Virus record (IMG/VR): IMGVR_UViG_3300024432_000057
Coordinates: 1 to 28,558 of that record
Length of the DNA: 28,558 bases
Direction: 5' to 3' (one strand)
Source: a virus
Both the position numbers and the translations under genes were made by a program. The notes under the pieces were generated by a model. It did not search any database. It was not told the origin of the DNA and saw nothing but the letters and a program-made list of their open reading frames with translations. Positions 21,816-28,558 of this stretch are shown here, in pieces. Positions within the stretch are counted from its first letter, which is position 1; each line of letters begins with the position of its first letter.

Positions 21816-22646
21816 ATGGCTACTATAAATGGGATTAAGAATAAGGTAGCTCCTAGAACTATCAGTAGTGTTAATGGGGCAAAGTACATCTCTCATAATG
21901 GTATTAGGCAGCTTGACTATGACAAGTGGAAGATGGTCTGGAATGGGAATCACTTTGCTCCACCTGACCTTAGCAGTAAGCTCTATCTACCAGGAGTTCC
22001 AGGTGCAGGTGCTACTATCTTCGACTTTGGTGGCTCTACTAATGGCACGGTAGTTGGTGCTACCTGGATGCAGCTGCCAACTGGGCTTCTGTATCTATCC
22101 TGTGATGGCACTGATGACTATGTAACTATATCTAATCCTGCTGTTACTACTGATGAGATAGGCACTATATCTATGTGGATAAAGAAGGATGGTGCAGGTA
22201 CTCGACTAGGCTTCTTCTGCTACGTTAAGGAATCCTCAGCATCAGTTGATTCTATGAGGTTCTACATAAACGCTGATGAGGGAGTTATGTACGATGTCTA
22301 CGATGGTGGTGTTTACACTATGGAACTCAGTACAGCTGATAGTGTTATCACTGTTGGGCAGTGGCATAAGGTTACCCTCACTAGTAATGGTTCTACAATA
22401 GTATGTTATGTAGATGGCGTTGCTAAGGCGTTGGCAGAAGATACTGGGACTAACACTGGGATATGGTTTGCTGATATGCAGGGTGAGCCCGCTGATACTA
22501 TTGTTCTTGGTGGCTACTACCGACTGGATACGTTAGTTGAGGACTTTGCTGGTGACATAGCCTTGTTCGAAGTAACTAGTGCTACCAGGTCAGCAGACAA
22601 CGAAGCAAGATTGTTCGCTGCAGAACGACATCTTTTTGGAGTGTAA
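21816..22646 (+). CDS. LamG/concanavalin-like lectin-domain protein, 276 aa
   Basis: First gene wholly inside the compositionally different block; AGGAGG lies upstream. After an N-terminal region that resembles a short virion-attachment segment (ATINGIKNKVAPRTISSVNG), the protein shows a LamG-like jelly roll: DGTDDYVTISNP, TISMWIKKDG, GQWHKVTLTSNGSTIVCYVDG, then DFAGDIALFEV. This order is typical of concanavalin A-like glucan-binding domains in phage adhesins. It probably binds host surface sugars. No catalytic residues are recognised. Confidence 0.8.
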   Translation: MATINGIKNKVAPRTISSVNGAKYISHNGIRQLDYDKWKMVWNGNHFAPPDLSSKLYLPGVPGAGATIFDFGGSTNGTVVGATWMQLPTGLLYLSCDGTDDYVTISNPAVTTDEIGTISMWIKKDGAGTRLGFFCYVKESSASVDSMRFYINADEGVMYDVYDGGVYTMELSTADSVITVGQWHKVTLTSNGSTIVCYVDGVAKALAEDTGTNTGIWFADMQGEPADTIVLGGYYRLDTLVEDFAGDIALFEVTSATRSADNEARLFAAERHLFGV

Positions 22647-22648
22647 CT

Positions 22649-22891
22649 ATGTTAAAGAGAATTAGATTAGACATTGCTTATGAGCCTGACAGTGAAGGAG
22701 AAGCTCCTGAACTTTACGACCTAATAGAAGAAGCCCGAAGGCGTGTGGATGCTGGAGTTGTCATAAATGAAGGAGAACCTAATGAGGAGAGAGGCTTCTT
22801 TGAGGTTCAGAACTGTCAGCATACCGATACTCCTCCAGGTCCTTGCACTATCATAGAGAGATGGGAAACTGGAAGAGGGCAGGTGGTCTAG
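22649..22891 (+). CDS. Hypothetical acidic protein, 80 aa
   Basis: Starts two bases after the lectin stop; TTGGAG is a moderate ribosome binding site. The product has a helix with alternating Arg and Glu (ELYDLIEEARRRVDAG) and a C-terminal segment with two cysteines. The stop overlaps the next GTG start by one base. Family not recognised. Confidence 0.6.
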   Translation: MLKRIRLDIAYEPDSEGEAPELYDLIEEARRRVDAGVVINEGEPNEERGFFEVQNCQHTDTPPGPCTIIERWETGRGQVV

Positions 22892-23943
22892 TGGTTAGGG
22901 CTATATCAGGAACTCTACTAGCAGCCCAGAATGCCGCAACTGTAACTCCATATATCAAGCTGCTCTTCACTAGCAAAGATGCAGGCATAACTGTTGACTT
23001 AAGTACTGACAGCTCTGCCTACGGAAATCGCATCTTGCTGATAGACCATACCGAAGAGCCTTATGATGACTTTGCCACTATTATTCTGAGAAACTATGAT
23101 AAGACTATTCCTGACATGAAAGGCTACTGGACTGAAATTGGTTATGGTGCTGTGACTGCTGCTAGCAATGAGTACATAGGGGATGGTACTAGTGAAGGTG
23201 CTATACCGAGGCTCTGGGTTAAGCATCAGCAAGACATATCAGCTGGAGGTAAGATTTGGACTGTACTGGAACTTGAAGGTATGTGGGCAAGGCTGAGAGA
23301 AATGCTCATACGCCTAGGTGACCCTCCGCTGTATACTCAAAGTTACACTACTGACACAATCTATGATATAATAGGCTACGTGCTGGCTGAGTTGAGCCTA
23401 ACACTAAAGGCTCTAGGTGAGGATGATTCTATTATAGATGCCTTGCAGCCTCAGTTCGACATCAACGCTCAGCCTTTTGAGTATGCAGCTTCTCTGATAT
23501 ATAGACTACTACATATGACTAAGAGCTACCTGAAAGCACTAGACGACTTGGAGTTTGAGATTAAGTATCCTCAGGCTAGTGATGCAGTGAACTTAACCTA
23601 CTACTCTAATGCAGCTCCTTACTTCTATGAGTACATGGAAAGGAAGAATGTGCTAGTACCTAACCACTTCCTAGTCTATGGCAACTCTGGGGATGATGGT
23701 CTATGGACTGACTACCTATACAGTGCTAGTCCTTATGGAATAGACCAGGCTGCAATAGACGAGTACTTTGAAGTATACAAGGTAATACTAGCAGGCTCAC
23801 TAACCGTGCAGGCTGATGTAGATAATAGAGCAGATGCACTACTAGCCAGAGCTAAGTTTGAAGCATTAGCTGGGAGGCTCTACGCTCCTCACGACTGCCA
23901 AGTTGAACTATATGATAAACTGGAGATACAGGACTTTAGATAA
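22891..23943 (+). CDS. Virion protein, tail/baseplate-type, 350 aa
   Basis: I use the GTG at 22891, six bases after AGAGGGCAGGTGG-type spacing and overlapping the previous stop; an ATG at 22843 would overlap that gene much more. The product begins MVRAISGTLLAAQNAATVTP and continues with YGNRILLIDHTEEPYDD and ATIILRNYDKTIPDMKGYW, motifs common in phage proteins lying beside propeller-like and lectin-like genes. The C-terminal 150 residues are alpha-helical and Tyr-rich. A baseplate or fibre-attachment role is likely, but not certain. Confidence 0.65.
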   Translation: MVRAISGTLLAAQNAATVTPYIKLLFTSKDAGITVDLSTDSSAYGNRILLIDHTEEPYDDFATIILRNYDKTIPDMKGYWTEIGYGAVTAASNEYIGDGTSEGAIPRLWVKHQQDISAGGKIWTVLELEGMWARLREMLIRLGDPPLYTQSYTTDTIYDIIGYVLAELSLTLKALGEDDSIIDALQPQFDINAQPFEYAASLIYRLLHMTKSYLKALDDLEFEIKYPQASDAVNLTYYSNAAPYFYEYMERKNVLVPNHFLVYGNSGDDGLWTDYLYSASPYGIDQAAIDEYFEVYKVILAGSLTVQADVDNRADALLARAKFEALAGRLYAPHDCQVELYDKLEIQDFR

Positions 23944-25337
23944 TGGCTATAGGAACTATTACTGAGGAGATTATTGATAGCCTGATACTAGACTCAGGGT
24001 ATCCAAGCACTTACCCTAATGCAATTCCTATTTCAGGTGATGTCTTTGCCTGCGTATATCAGGATGGAGATGGACATGGCTGGCTAAAGACATTCTCTGT
24101 AGATAGTGAGGGGGCTATTAGTGATACTGTAATCGCATCCTTGGAGTTTGATGGAACTGACGGTAAGATACCGTCTATTATTCCAATAGCAGGAATTGTC
24201 TACCTTATATCCTATACTACTTCAGGCAGTTATGGGGGAGATGCTAGACTATACACGATAAGTATAAGCAATGATGGTGCTACCTTAACTCCTATAGATG
24301 CTTGGACATTTACCTCTCAGGGTGGCGGAACTGGCATAGCGTGTAAGAATGTCTCTGGTACTACTTATGTCGTTGCCTACACTCATGCTATAGTGCCTAC
24401 TTATAGGTTAAGCACTGTTACTATTGCAGATAACGGCATGATTACCAAGTCGCTAATAGATACACTTGATGTGAGCACAGGGTCTCATCCTAGGACCTTA
24501 ATACATCATCTAGGAGAATTGTTTATCTATGCCTCAGCTAACCTTATTGCTGTTGTTAGGATTAGCAGTGCAGGGGCTATAACTGACCCACTTGTTAACT
24601 CTTCTAGTATTGATGTTGCAGGAGCCACAGGCACACGCCTACTTAGGCTGAACGATATCGTTAGCCCAGCTTACTATGCTATATTCTTCAGAGAAGCTAG
24701 TGGTGCTTTTGACGGTAATATAACTACACTATCGGTCTCTTATGCTGGGGTTATAAGTAGTGTTATAGAAACTCAGAAGGTGTCGAATGATATGCACTCG
24801 AACTATGTACTAACTGCATCTCGAGATGTTAGAATATGGTGCGAGGAAGGACCTAGCAATGACGGCTATGTTCGCACTCGCAGCATCACTACTGTTGGGG
24901 ATATTACTGACACTAATGTAGACAGTTGGGAGTTTGATGAAACTCAAGGTGCTCAACCCTTTGCTCTGCACATTTCAGGTAACATATTTATGATAGTTTA
25001 TAGCTATGTGACTGGAGTGAAGGCTATCACGTTAAACATAAGTGCTCCTGCTATATATCCTTCTGACGCTATAGCCAGAGTATCTTCTATCCGCCACATC
25101 TACCGACCTGGGATGTATAGAATGCAAGTTGGACTTGGCGACTTAGGTCTTGATATAGACATAGCTGAGGCAGCAATAAGAAGGGAGCTTGAGGAAGAAG
25201 TGATACAGGAGCCTATTCCAGATATACCTGCAATGCCTACGATAATTACTTGTCCTATCTGTGGGATGCAGGTCCTACTAGATGACTGGGTAAATCATCT
25301 TGAAACTTACCATCCTTGGCTAAGACCAATAGAGTAG
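23943..25337 (+). CDS. Beta-propeller-like virion protein with C-terminal zinc finger, 464 aa
   Basis: Repeated blades of about 45-50 residues span most of the protein, each with a strand-rich segment such as FACVYQDGDGHGWLKTFSV, YLISYTTSGSYGGDARLYTI, TYVVAYTHAIVPTYRLSTV and FMIVYSYVTGVKAITLNI, and a turn with GAI-like sequences. A linker with IYRPGMYRMQVGLGDLG follows. The last 30 residues carry CPICGMQVLLDDWVNHLETY plus His, a C2H2-type zinc finger (C-x2-C-x11-H-x4-H). The propeller probably contacts the host or other fibre proteins; the finger may anchor it. The gene starts on the last base of its neighbour's stop. Confidence 0.7.
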   Translation: MAIGTITEEIIDSLILDSGYPSTYPNAIPISGDVFACVYQDGDGHGWLKTFSVDSEGAISDTVIASLEFDGTDGKIPSIIPIAGIVYLISYTTSGSYGGDARLYTISISNDGATLTPIDAWTFTSQGGGTGIACKNVSGTTYVVAYTHAIVPTYRLSTVTIADNGMITKSLIDTLDVSTGSHPRTLIHHLGELFIYASANLIAVVRISSAGAITDPLVNSSSIDVAGATGTRLLRLNDIVSPAYYAIFFREASGAFDGNITTLSVSYAGVISSVIETQKVSNDMHSNYVLTASRDVRIWCEEGPSNDGYVRTRSITTVGDITDTNVDSWEFDETQGAQPFALHISGNIFMIVYSYVTGVKAITLNISAPAIYPSDAIARVSSIRHIYRPGMYRMQVGLGDLGLDIDIAEAAIRRELEEEVIQEPIPDIPAMPTIITCPICGMQVLLDDWVNHLETYHPWLRPIE

Positions 25338-25345
25338 AGGTAGTA

Positions 25346-25627
25346 ATGGTTAGACCGAAGCGCCTATCAGAGAGACCTAGGGATGAGCCTATCTTCACTA
25401 GTCCAACTGGTATGGACTTTGAGAAGAGAGAAATAATATTCCCTAAAGACTTTATTGATAGGATAGTACTTAAGGGAGGTAGTGAGTACGTGACAGCTGA
25501 TGACTTAGCAACTCTGGTTCAGGTAATTATTGTTCAGGCAGAGGAGATACGCAGGGAGATAGTGCAGATTAAACTCCATCTTGCCAGCCTGTCTGATGAG
25601 AACATAGGAGATAAGGATGCCGACTAA
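25346..25627 (+). CDS. Small hypothetical virion-region protein, 93 aa
   Basis: ATG at 25346 behind AGAGGTAG. The product is basic at the start (MVRPKRLSERPRDEP) and then has a Glu-rich amphipathic helix (DLATLVQVIIVQAEEIRREI). It overlaps the next gene by 11 bases. This suits a short coiled-coil connector between larger virion proteins; no family is recognised. Confidence 0.55.
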   Translation: MVRPKRLSERPRDEPIFTSPTGMDFEKREIIFPKDFIDRIVLKGGSEYVTADDLATLVQVIIVQAEEIRREIVQIKLHLASLSDENIGDKDAD

Positions 25628-26228
25628 GGTAAAGTTCTATGACAAGAATGGCAATGTTCTCTCGCTAGATGAGATACTGGTAACTGACCTAGGTGGTAGG
25701 CTGGTTATGCTTACATCTCCTGAGTATGAGGCACATGAGGGACATGCCTTTACTATTGCTACTGTTGATGAGACCTTAGCCGATGCTGAGACTATAAACA
25801 TCTGCTTTAAGACCTGCAGTCCGACAGGTATGGAACGAGCACATTTCTATGCAGGCTTTTCAACTCTGGTAGGTGGCTCACTGGAGTTATTAGAATCTCC
25901 TACCTGGACTACTAATACAGGCACAGCTACTGCTATTATAAACCGTGGCAGGCAGGACTACCCAAATAGGTCTGCATTTGAGGAAGACAAGACTTACACG
26001 CCAACATTTATGCCTACTAACAAACTCCTGGTGAATGTCACTGGACTGGCTGGGGGTACTTCACTATGGAAGCGGTATGCCTGGGGTGAGAAGGGTAAGA
26101 TAGAAGCAGGTGACTATAGAGCGGAGAATGAGTTCTTGCTAAAATGTGGTACTCAATATGCAGTAGTGTTTACTGCTATTGGAGCTTCTAACAAAGGGCA
26201 GATAATACTGAACTGGATAGAACATTAG
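25617..26228 (+). CDS. Conserved phage virion-type protein, 203 aa
   Basis: AGGAGATAAGG precedes the ATG, which lies inside the end of the previous gene. The sequence has HEGHAFTIATVDETLADAET, GGSLELLESPTWTTNTGTAT and LLVNVTGLAGGTSLWKRYAW, and ends GASNKGQIILNWIEH. I recognise this pattern from proteins repeated in many uncultivated phage genomes. A beta-rich fold and a surface location are probable, but no function is established. Confidence 0.7.
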   Translation: MPTKVKFYDKNGNVLSLDEILVTDLGGRLVMLTSPEYEAHEGHAFTIATVDETLADAETINICFKTCSPTGMERAHFYAGFSTLVGGSLELLESPTWTTNTGTATAIINRGRQDYPNRSAFEEDKTYTPTFMPTNKLLVNVTGLAGGTSLWKRYAWGEKGKIEAGDYRAENEFLLKCGTQYAVVFTAIGASNKGQIILNWIEH

Positions 26229-26236
26229 GAGGTAGT

Positions 26237-26509
26237 ATGGCATTTTGTCCTTTCTATGTATATAGAGATTGTCCGCAGGCTAGTGAGTGCTACATGTGGA
26301 CTGACTTCGGATGCTGCCTGATAAATAAGCCTGGCATTATGGCTATCTACACTGACGGTGAAGAAGACCCAGTAGATGTCTACATACTAGATATTAAGGT
26401 GACAGATGCTGATATACAGACTGATAAACTGATTATCTATGCGTTAGCTTCTACTGGAGCAATATATCTGGAAACTGATTTGACTAAGTTTGCAGTACAC
26501 TTATTATAA
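26237..26509 (+). CDS. Hypothetical Cys-rich protein, 90 aa
   Basis: Good AGGAGGT site. Cysteines cluster in the first 27 residues (positions 4, 12, 18, 26 and 27), suggesting a metal site or disulphide-rich head. The remaining part is beta-like and hydrophobic (VDVYILDIKV, DKLIIYALASTGAIYLET). Function unknown. Confidence 0.6.
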   Translation: MAFCPFYVYRDCPQASECYMWTDFGCCLINKPGIMAIYTDGEEDPVDVYILDIKVTDADIQTDKLIIYALASTGAIYLETDLTKFAVHLL

Positions 26510-26530
26510 AAATCAATAGGAGGAAAGACA

Positions 26531-27157
26531 ATGGATGTAGAACTTTTTGGAGTAAGAATCTCAACAGGGCAGGCTACTAAGATAAGGTCTACTAGGGAAG
26601 GAGCCTTACATGTAGTCCAACATCTGCCGCCTTATGCGGTGCTGTCAGCATTAGGAGGAGTGGTAAGGGTTGACTGCACTTCCGATGTAGCAAGTGTGGT
26701 TGCTATTCCAACTACAACTGCTATGCTAACTGTCTGGAATGGAGACACTGAGAGGAGCTATGTTATAGACAAGCTCATAGCATCTATCTGGGATGTGAAC
26801 AACAATGATGAGGGGCAGATAACTATCGTGTCTTGTCTGCATCCAGTAGGCATGGCACAGCCTAGTGCTCAAGACCTCACACCTAAGAAGATGAACGGTA
26901 ATGGTTCCTATGGAGGAAATGCCTGGTGTGATGTAGGAGCTACAGTTATAGACAATGGCTGGCAGCCTTGGGATAGTATGAACATCACTAACCTGTCTGA
27001 TGATGCTATACCAGGTGGGTCAGTCATAGCGGATATTGAAGGAAGGATAGTACTGCCTCCCAGAGCTGGTCTGTCTATGTCAGTTCTATCTGATGCGGTA
27101 GCACAAACTGTGAAGTGCGCTATGTCCTGGTTTGAGGTTTATCTAGATTTAGGTTAA
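26531..27157 (+). CDS. Hypothetical virion protein, 208 aa
   Basis: Strong AGGAGG site. The first part (MDVELFGVRISTGQATKIRS, then GALHVVQHLPPY) matches an opening often seen in uncharacterised phage surface proteins. The body is beta-rich (VVRVDCTSDVASVVAIPTTT) and the C-terminus has SMSVLSDAVAQTVKCAMSW. No domain can be named. The position beside lectin- and propeller-like genes suggests a tail or fibre role. Confidence 0.55.
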   Translation: MDVELFGVRISTGQATKIRSTREGALHVVQHLPPYAVLSALGGVVRVDCTSDVASVVAIPTTTAMLTVWNGDTERSYVIDKLIASIWDVNNNDEGQITIVSCLHPVGMAQPSAQDLTPKKMNGNGSYGGNAWCDVGATVIDNGWQPWDSMNITNLSDDAIPGGSVIADIEGRIVLPPRAGLSMSVLSDAVAQTVKCAMSWFEVYLDLG

Positions 27158-27168
27158 GGAGGTAGACT

Positions 27169-28558
27169 ATGGGACGTAAAACAAGGGTAATGATGAGAGC
27201 TGACCTTAGGTTAGACTTAAAAGACGCATCTACTGACTGGTCTAATGCTGAACTTGATAGATGCATAGAGAGAGCTATATCTGACCTCAGCCGCTTCTTG
27301 CCAGATGAGAAGATATATGAGGACTCCTTGCAGTTTGCTGTGGCTGATGAGTCAGTAACCTTCCCACTAGATGCAGTTGCTGGACAGATAGTGGCTGTAG
27401 AGAGCCTTGCTAATACAGTTGTAGCTGGTAGTCTGGCTACCATAGATGGTCAGCCTGATGTGCCTAGACCATTGAGATATCTGGTGACAGATGCTAATGA
27501 TAGCATACAAGGTATGACTACAATAGTAGAAGGTATAGATAAGGATGACCAGGCTTTACAGGAGATATATCACTATACTATAGGTGATGATAAGCTATGG
27601 ATGGGCAAGAAATACTTCAAGGCTGTGTATAGTGTTGAGTTTGACCAGATAACAGGTAATGGTGCTCCTGATCAGTTTGAGTTGGGTATAGGAGATTATA
27701 CTGATGTTTGGGTATATCTAGCCAATAGTCCTATCAAGTGGGGGAGTGAGTCTGCCACTGATGATATTAGTGTTGCCATAGTTCGCAATACCGACTTCTA
27801 CGTAGACTATGCTAATGGTAGAGTAAAGGCTATTAGTGGTGAAGATATATCTGCTTCTGAGGTGTGCACTTTCGCCTACACCAAGAGTCAGATTGGTATT
27901 GATATTAGTGGACTGCCTGACCTAATTAGAGTTCAGCGGGTAGAATACCCAGTAGGCAATATGCCCCAGAACTTTGTCCAACATGATACTTTTGGTGAGT
28001 GGGTAGTTGTTACTGGTAGTGGTGAGGATGAGGAGCAGCGGCCAATGGCTGAGGATAAGCAGTACAGGATATACTACGATGCTAGACATCAGATGCCAGG
28101 AGAGTATTCCCCGAGTACTGCTCCTGCATTCTTGGAAGACACTGTGCTGCTAGCTGCTGGAGCCTATGCACTCTACATCTACGCACTGAAGCAGGAGATG
28201 GCAGGGGAGGATAGCATAACACTGGCTGGTACTGCACTCGGTAATGCTACTGGCTCGCACTCTGCATTGGCTATTGCTCTTACTAGCTTAAAGAAGTATC
28301 TAGACAACAATAATACTACAGATGCTGCTGGCTTAATGGATGATGTGAATAATGCAGCTGAAGCCTTAAAGGGGCTTATAGAAACTGCCCTAGCTGCTGC
28401 TAACGCTTTCTTGGATGTAGTAGCTGATGACCTAACTAGTGCTAATGCTGTAAGAGATAGCTATATAGCTTCTACTGACTATGTAGATGGAGGGACTGAG
28501 CCTGACATTAAGACTTATCTGGAATCTGGGGATGCACTGCTAAATACTGTAGCAGTTG
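27169..28558 (+). CDS. Head-tail adaptor-like protein with long C-terminal extension (cut by window edge)
   Basis: Starts at ATG 27169 behind AAGGAGGT and stays open for about 463 codons to the right edge. The N-terminal 40 residues (RADLRLDLKDAS..DWSNAELDRCIERAISDLSRF) resemble the opening of gp6-type head-tail connectors. After that comes a larger beta-rich region (VEFDQITGNGAPDQFELGIG) and, near residue 330, a helical TVLLAAGAYALYIYALKQEM segment, again connector-like, then an Ala-rich helical part. Much longer than ordinary connectors (about 100-200 aa), so an insertion or fusion is likely. The end is not visible. Confidence 0.6.
   Translation, partial: MGRKTRVMMRADLRLDLKDASTDWSNAELDRCIERAISDLSRFLPDEKIYEDSLQFAVADESVTFPLDAVAGQIVAVESLANTVVAGSLATIDGQPDVPRPLRYLVTDANDSIQGMTTIVEGIDKDDQALQEIYHYTIGDDKLWMGKKYFKAVYSVEFDQITGNGAPDQFELGIGDYTDVWVYLANSPIKWGSESATDDISVAIVRNTDFYVDYANGRVKAISGEDISASEVCTFAYTKSQIGIDISGLPDLIRVQRVEYPVGNMPQNFVQHDTFGEWVVVTGSGEDEEQRPMAEDKQYRIYYDARHQMPGEYSPSTAPAFLEDTVLLAAGAYALYIYALKQEMAGEDSITLAGTALGNATGSHSALAIALTSLKKYLDNNNTTDAAGLMDDVNNAAEALKGLIETALAAANAFLDVVADDLTSANAVRDSYIASTDYVDGGTEPDIKTYLESGDALLNTVAV

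Overview
This window is part of a tailed double-stranded DNA bacteriophage genome (Caudoviricetes), probably an uncultivated one. Every gene I can support is on the + strand. They are packed tightly, often with ATGA stop/start overlaps, and mostly have strong AAGGAGG-type ribosome binding sites. I see no rRNA, tRNA, integrase, CRISPR array or insertion sequence. Promoter-like sites are TTGACA/TATAAT-like with 17-bp spacers, which points to a bacterial host using a sigma70/sigmaA-type factor. The host cannot be named from the sequence. Head proteins resemble the Mu-like set: DUF935-type portal, MuF protein and a gpI-type protease/scaffold.

Layout. (1) 1-2.8 kb: end of a replication-type gene, small coupled ORFs, a RuvC-like resolvase and a probable small terminase. 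(2) 2.8-3.1 kb: a promoter and a structured untranslated RNA leader. (3) 3.1-7.2 kb: accessory genes, including PGDYG-type and ASCH-like proteins, a VUT/YhhQ-type transporter and a DpdA-like DNA transglycosylase. The last two suggest DNA modification with an imported 7-deazaguanine base. (4) 7.2-7.5 kb: tandem promoters around a terminator-like hairpin, then a mini zinc-ribbon gene. (5) 7.5-12.3 kb: large terminase, a zinc-ribbon protein, a second structured leader whose last hairpin covers the portal ribosome binding site, portal, small ORFs and MuF. (6) 12.3-13.15 kb: about 850 bp without a credible gene, filled by a degenerate tandem array of about 49 bp period. Several units have an imperfect inverted repeat whose arms change together. 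(7) 13.2-16.5 kb: protease/scaffold with an internal start, decoration protein and major capsid protein. (8) 16.5-21.8 kb: two paralogous beta-helix proteins, small proteins and a 722-residue internally duplicated protein. (9) 21.5-28.6 kb: a block with different base and codon use holding a LamG-like lectin, a beta-propeller-like protein with a C-terminal zinc finger, other virion-type proteins and a gene running off the right edge.

How it fits together: the terminases, portal, MuF, protease/scaffold, decoration and capsid proteins form the head and packaging machine. The beta-helix, lectin-like and propeller-like proteins are probably exposed virion proteins. The transporter and transglycosylase probably protect phage DNA from host nucleases. 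The most unusual features are the 49-bp array, the two structured leaders and the composition break inside the 722-residue gene.
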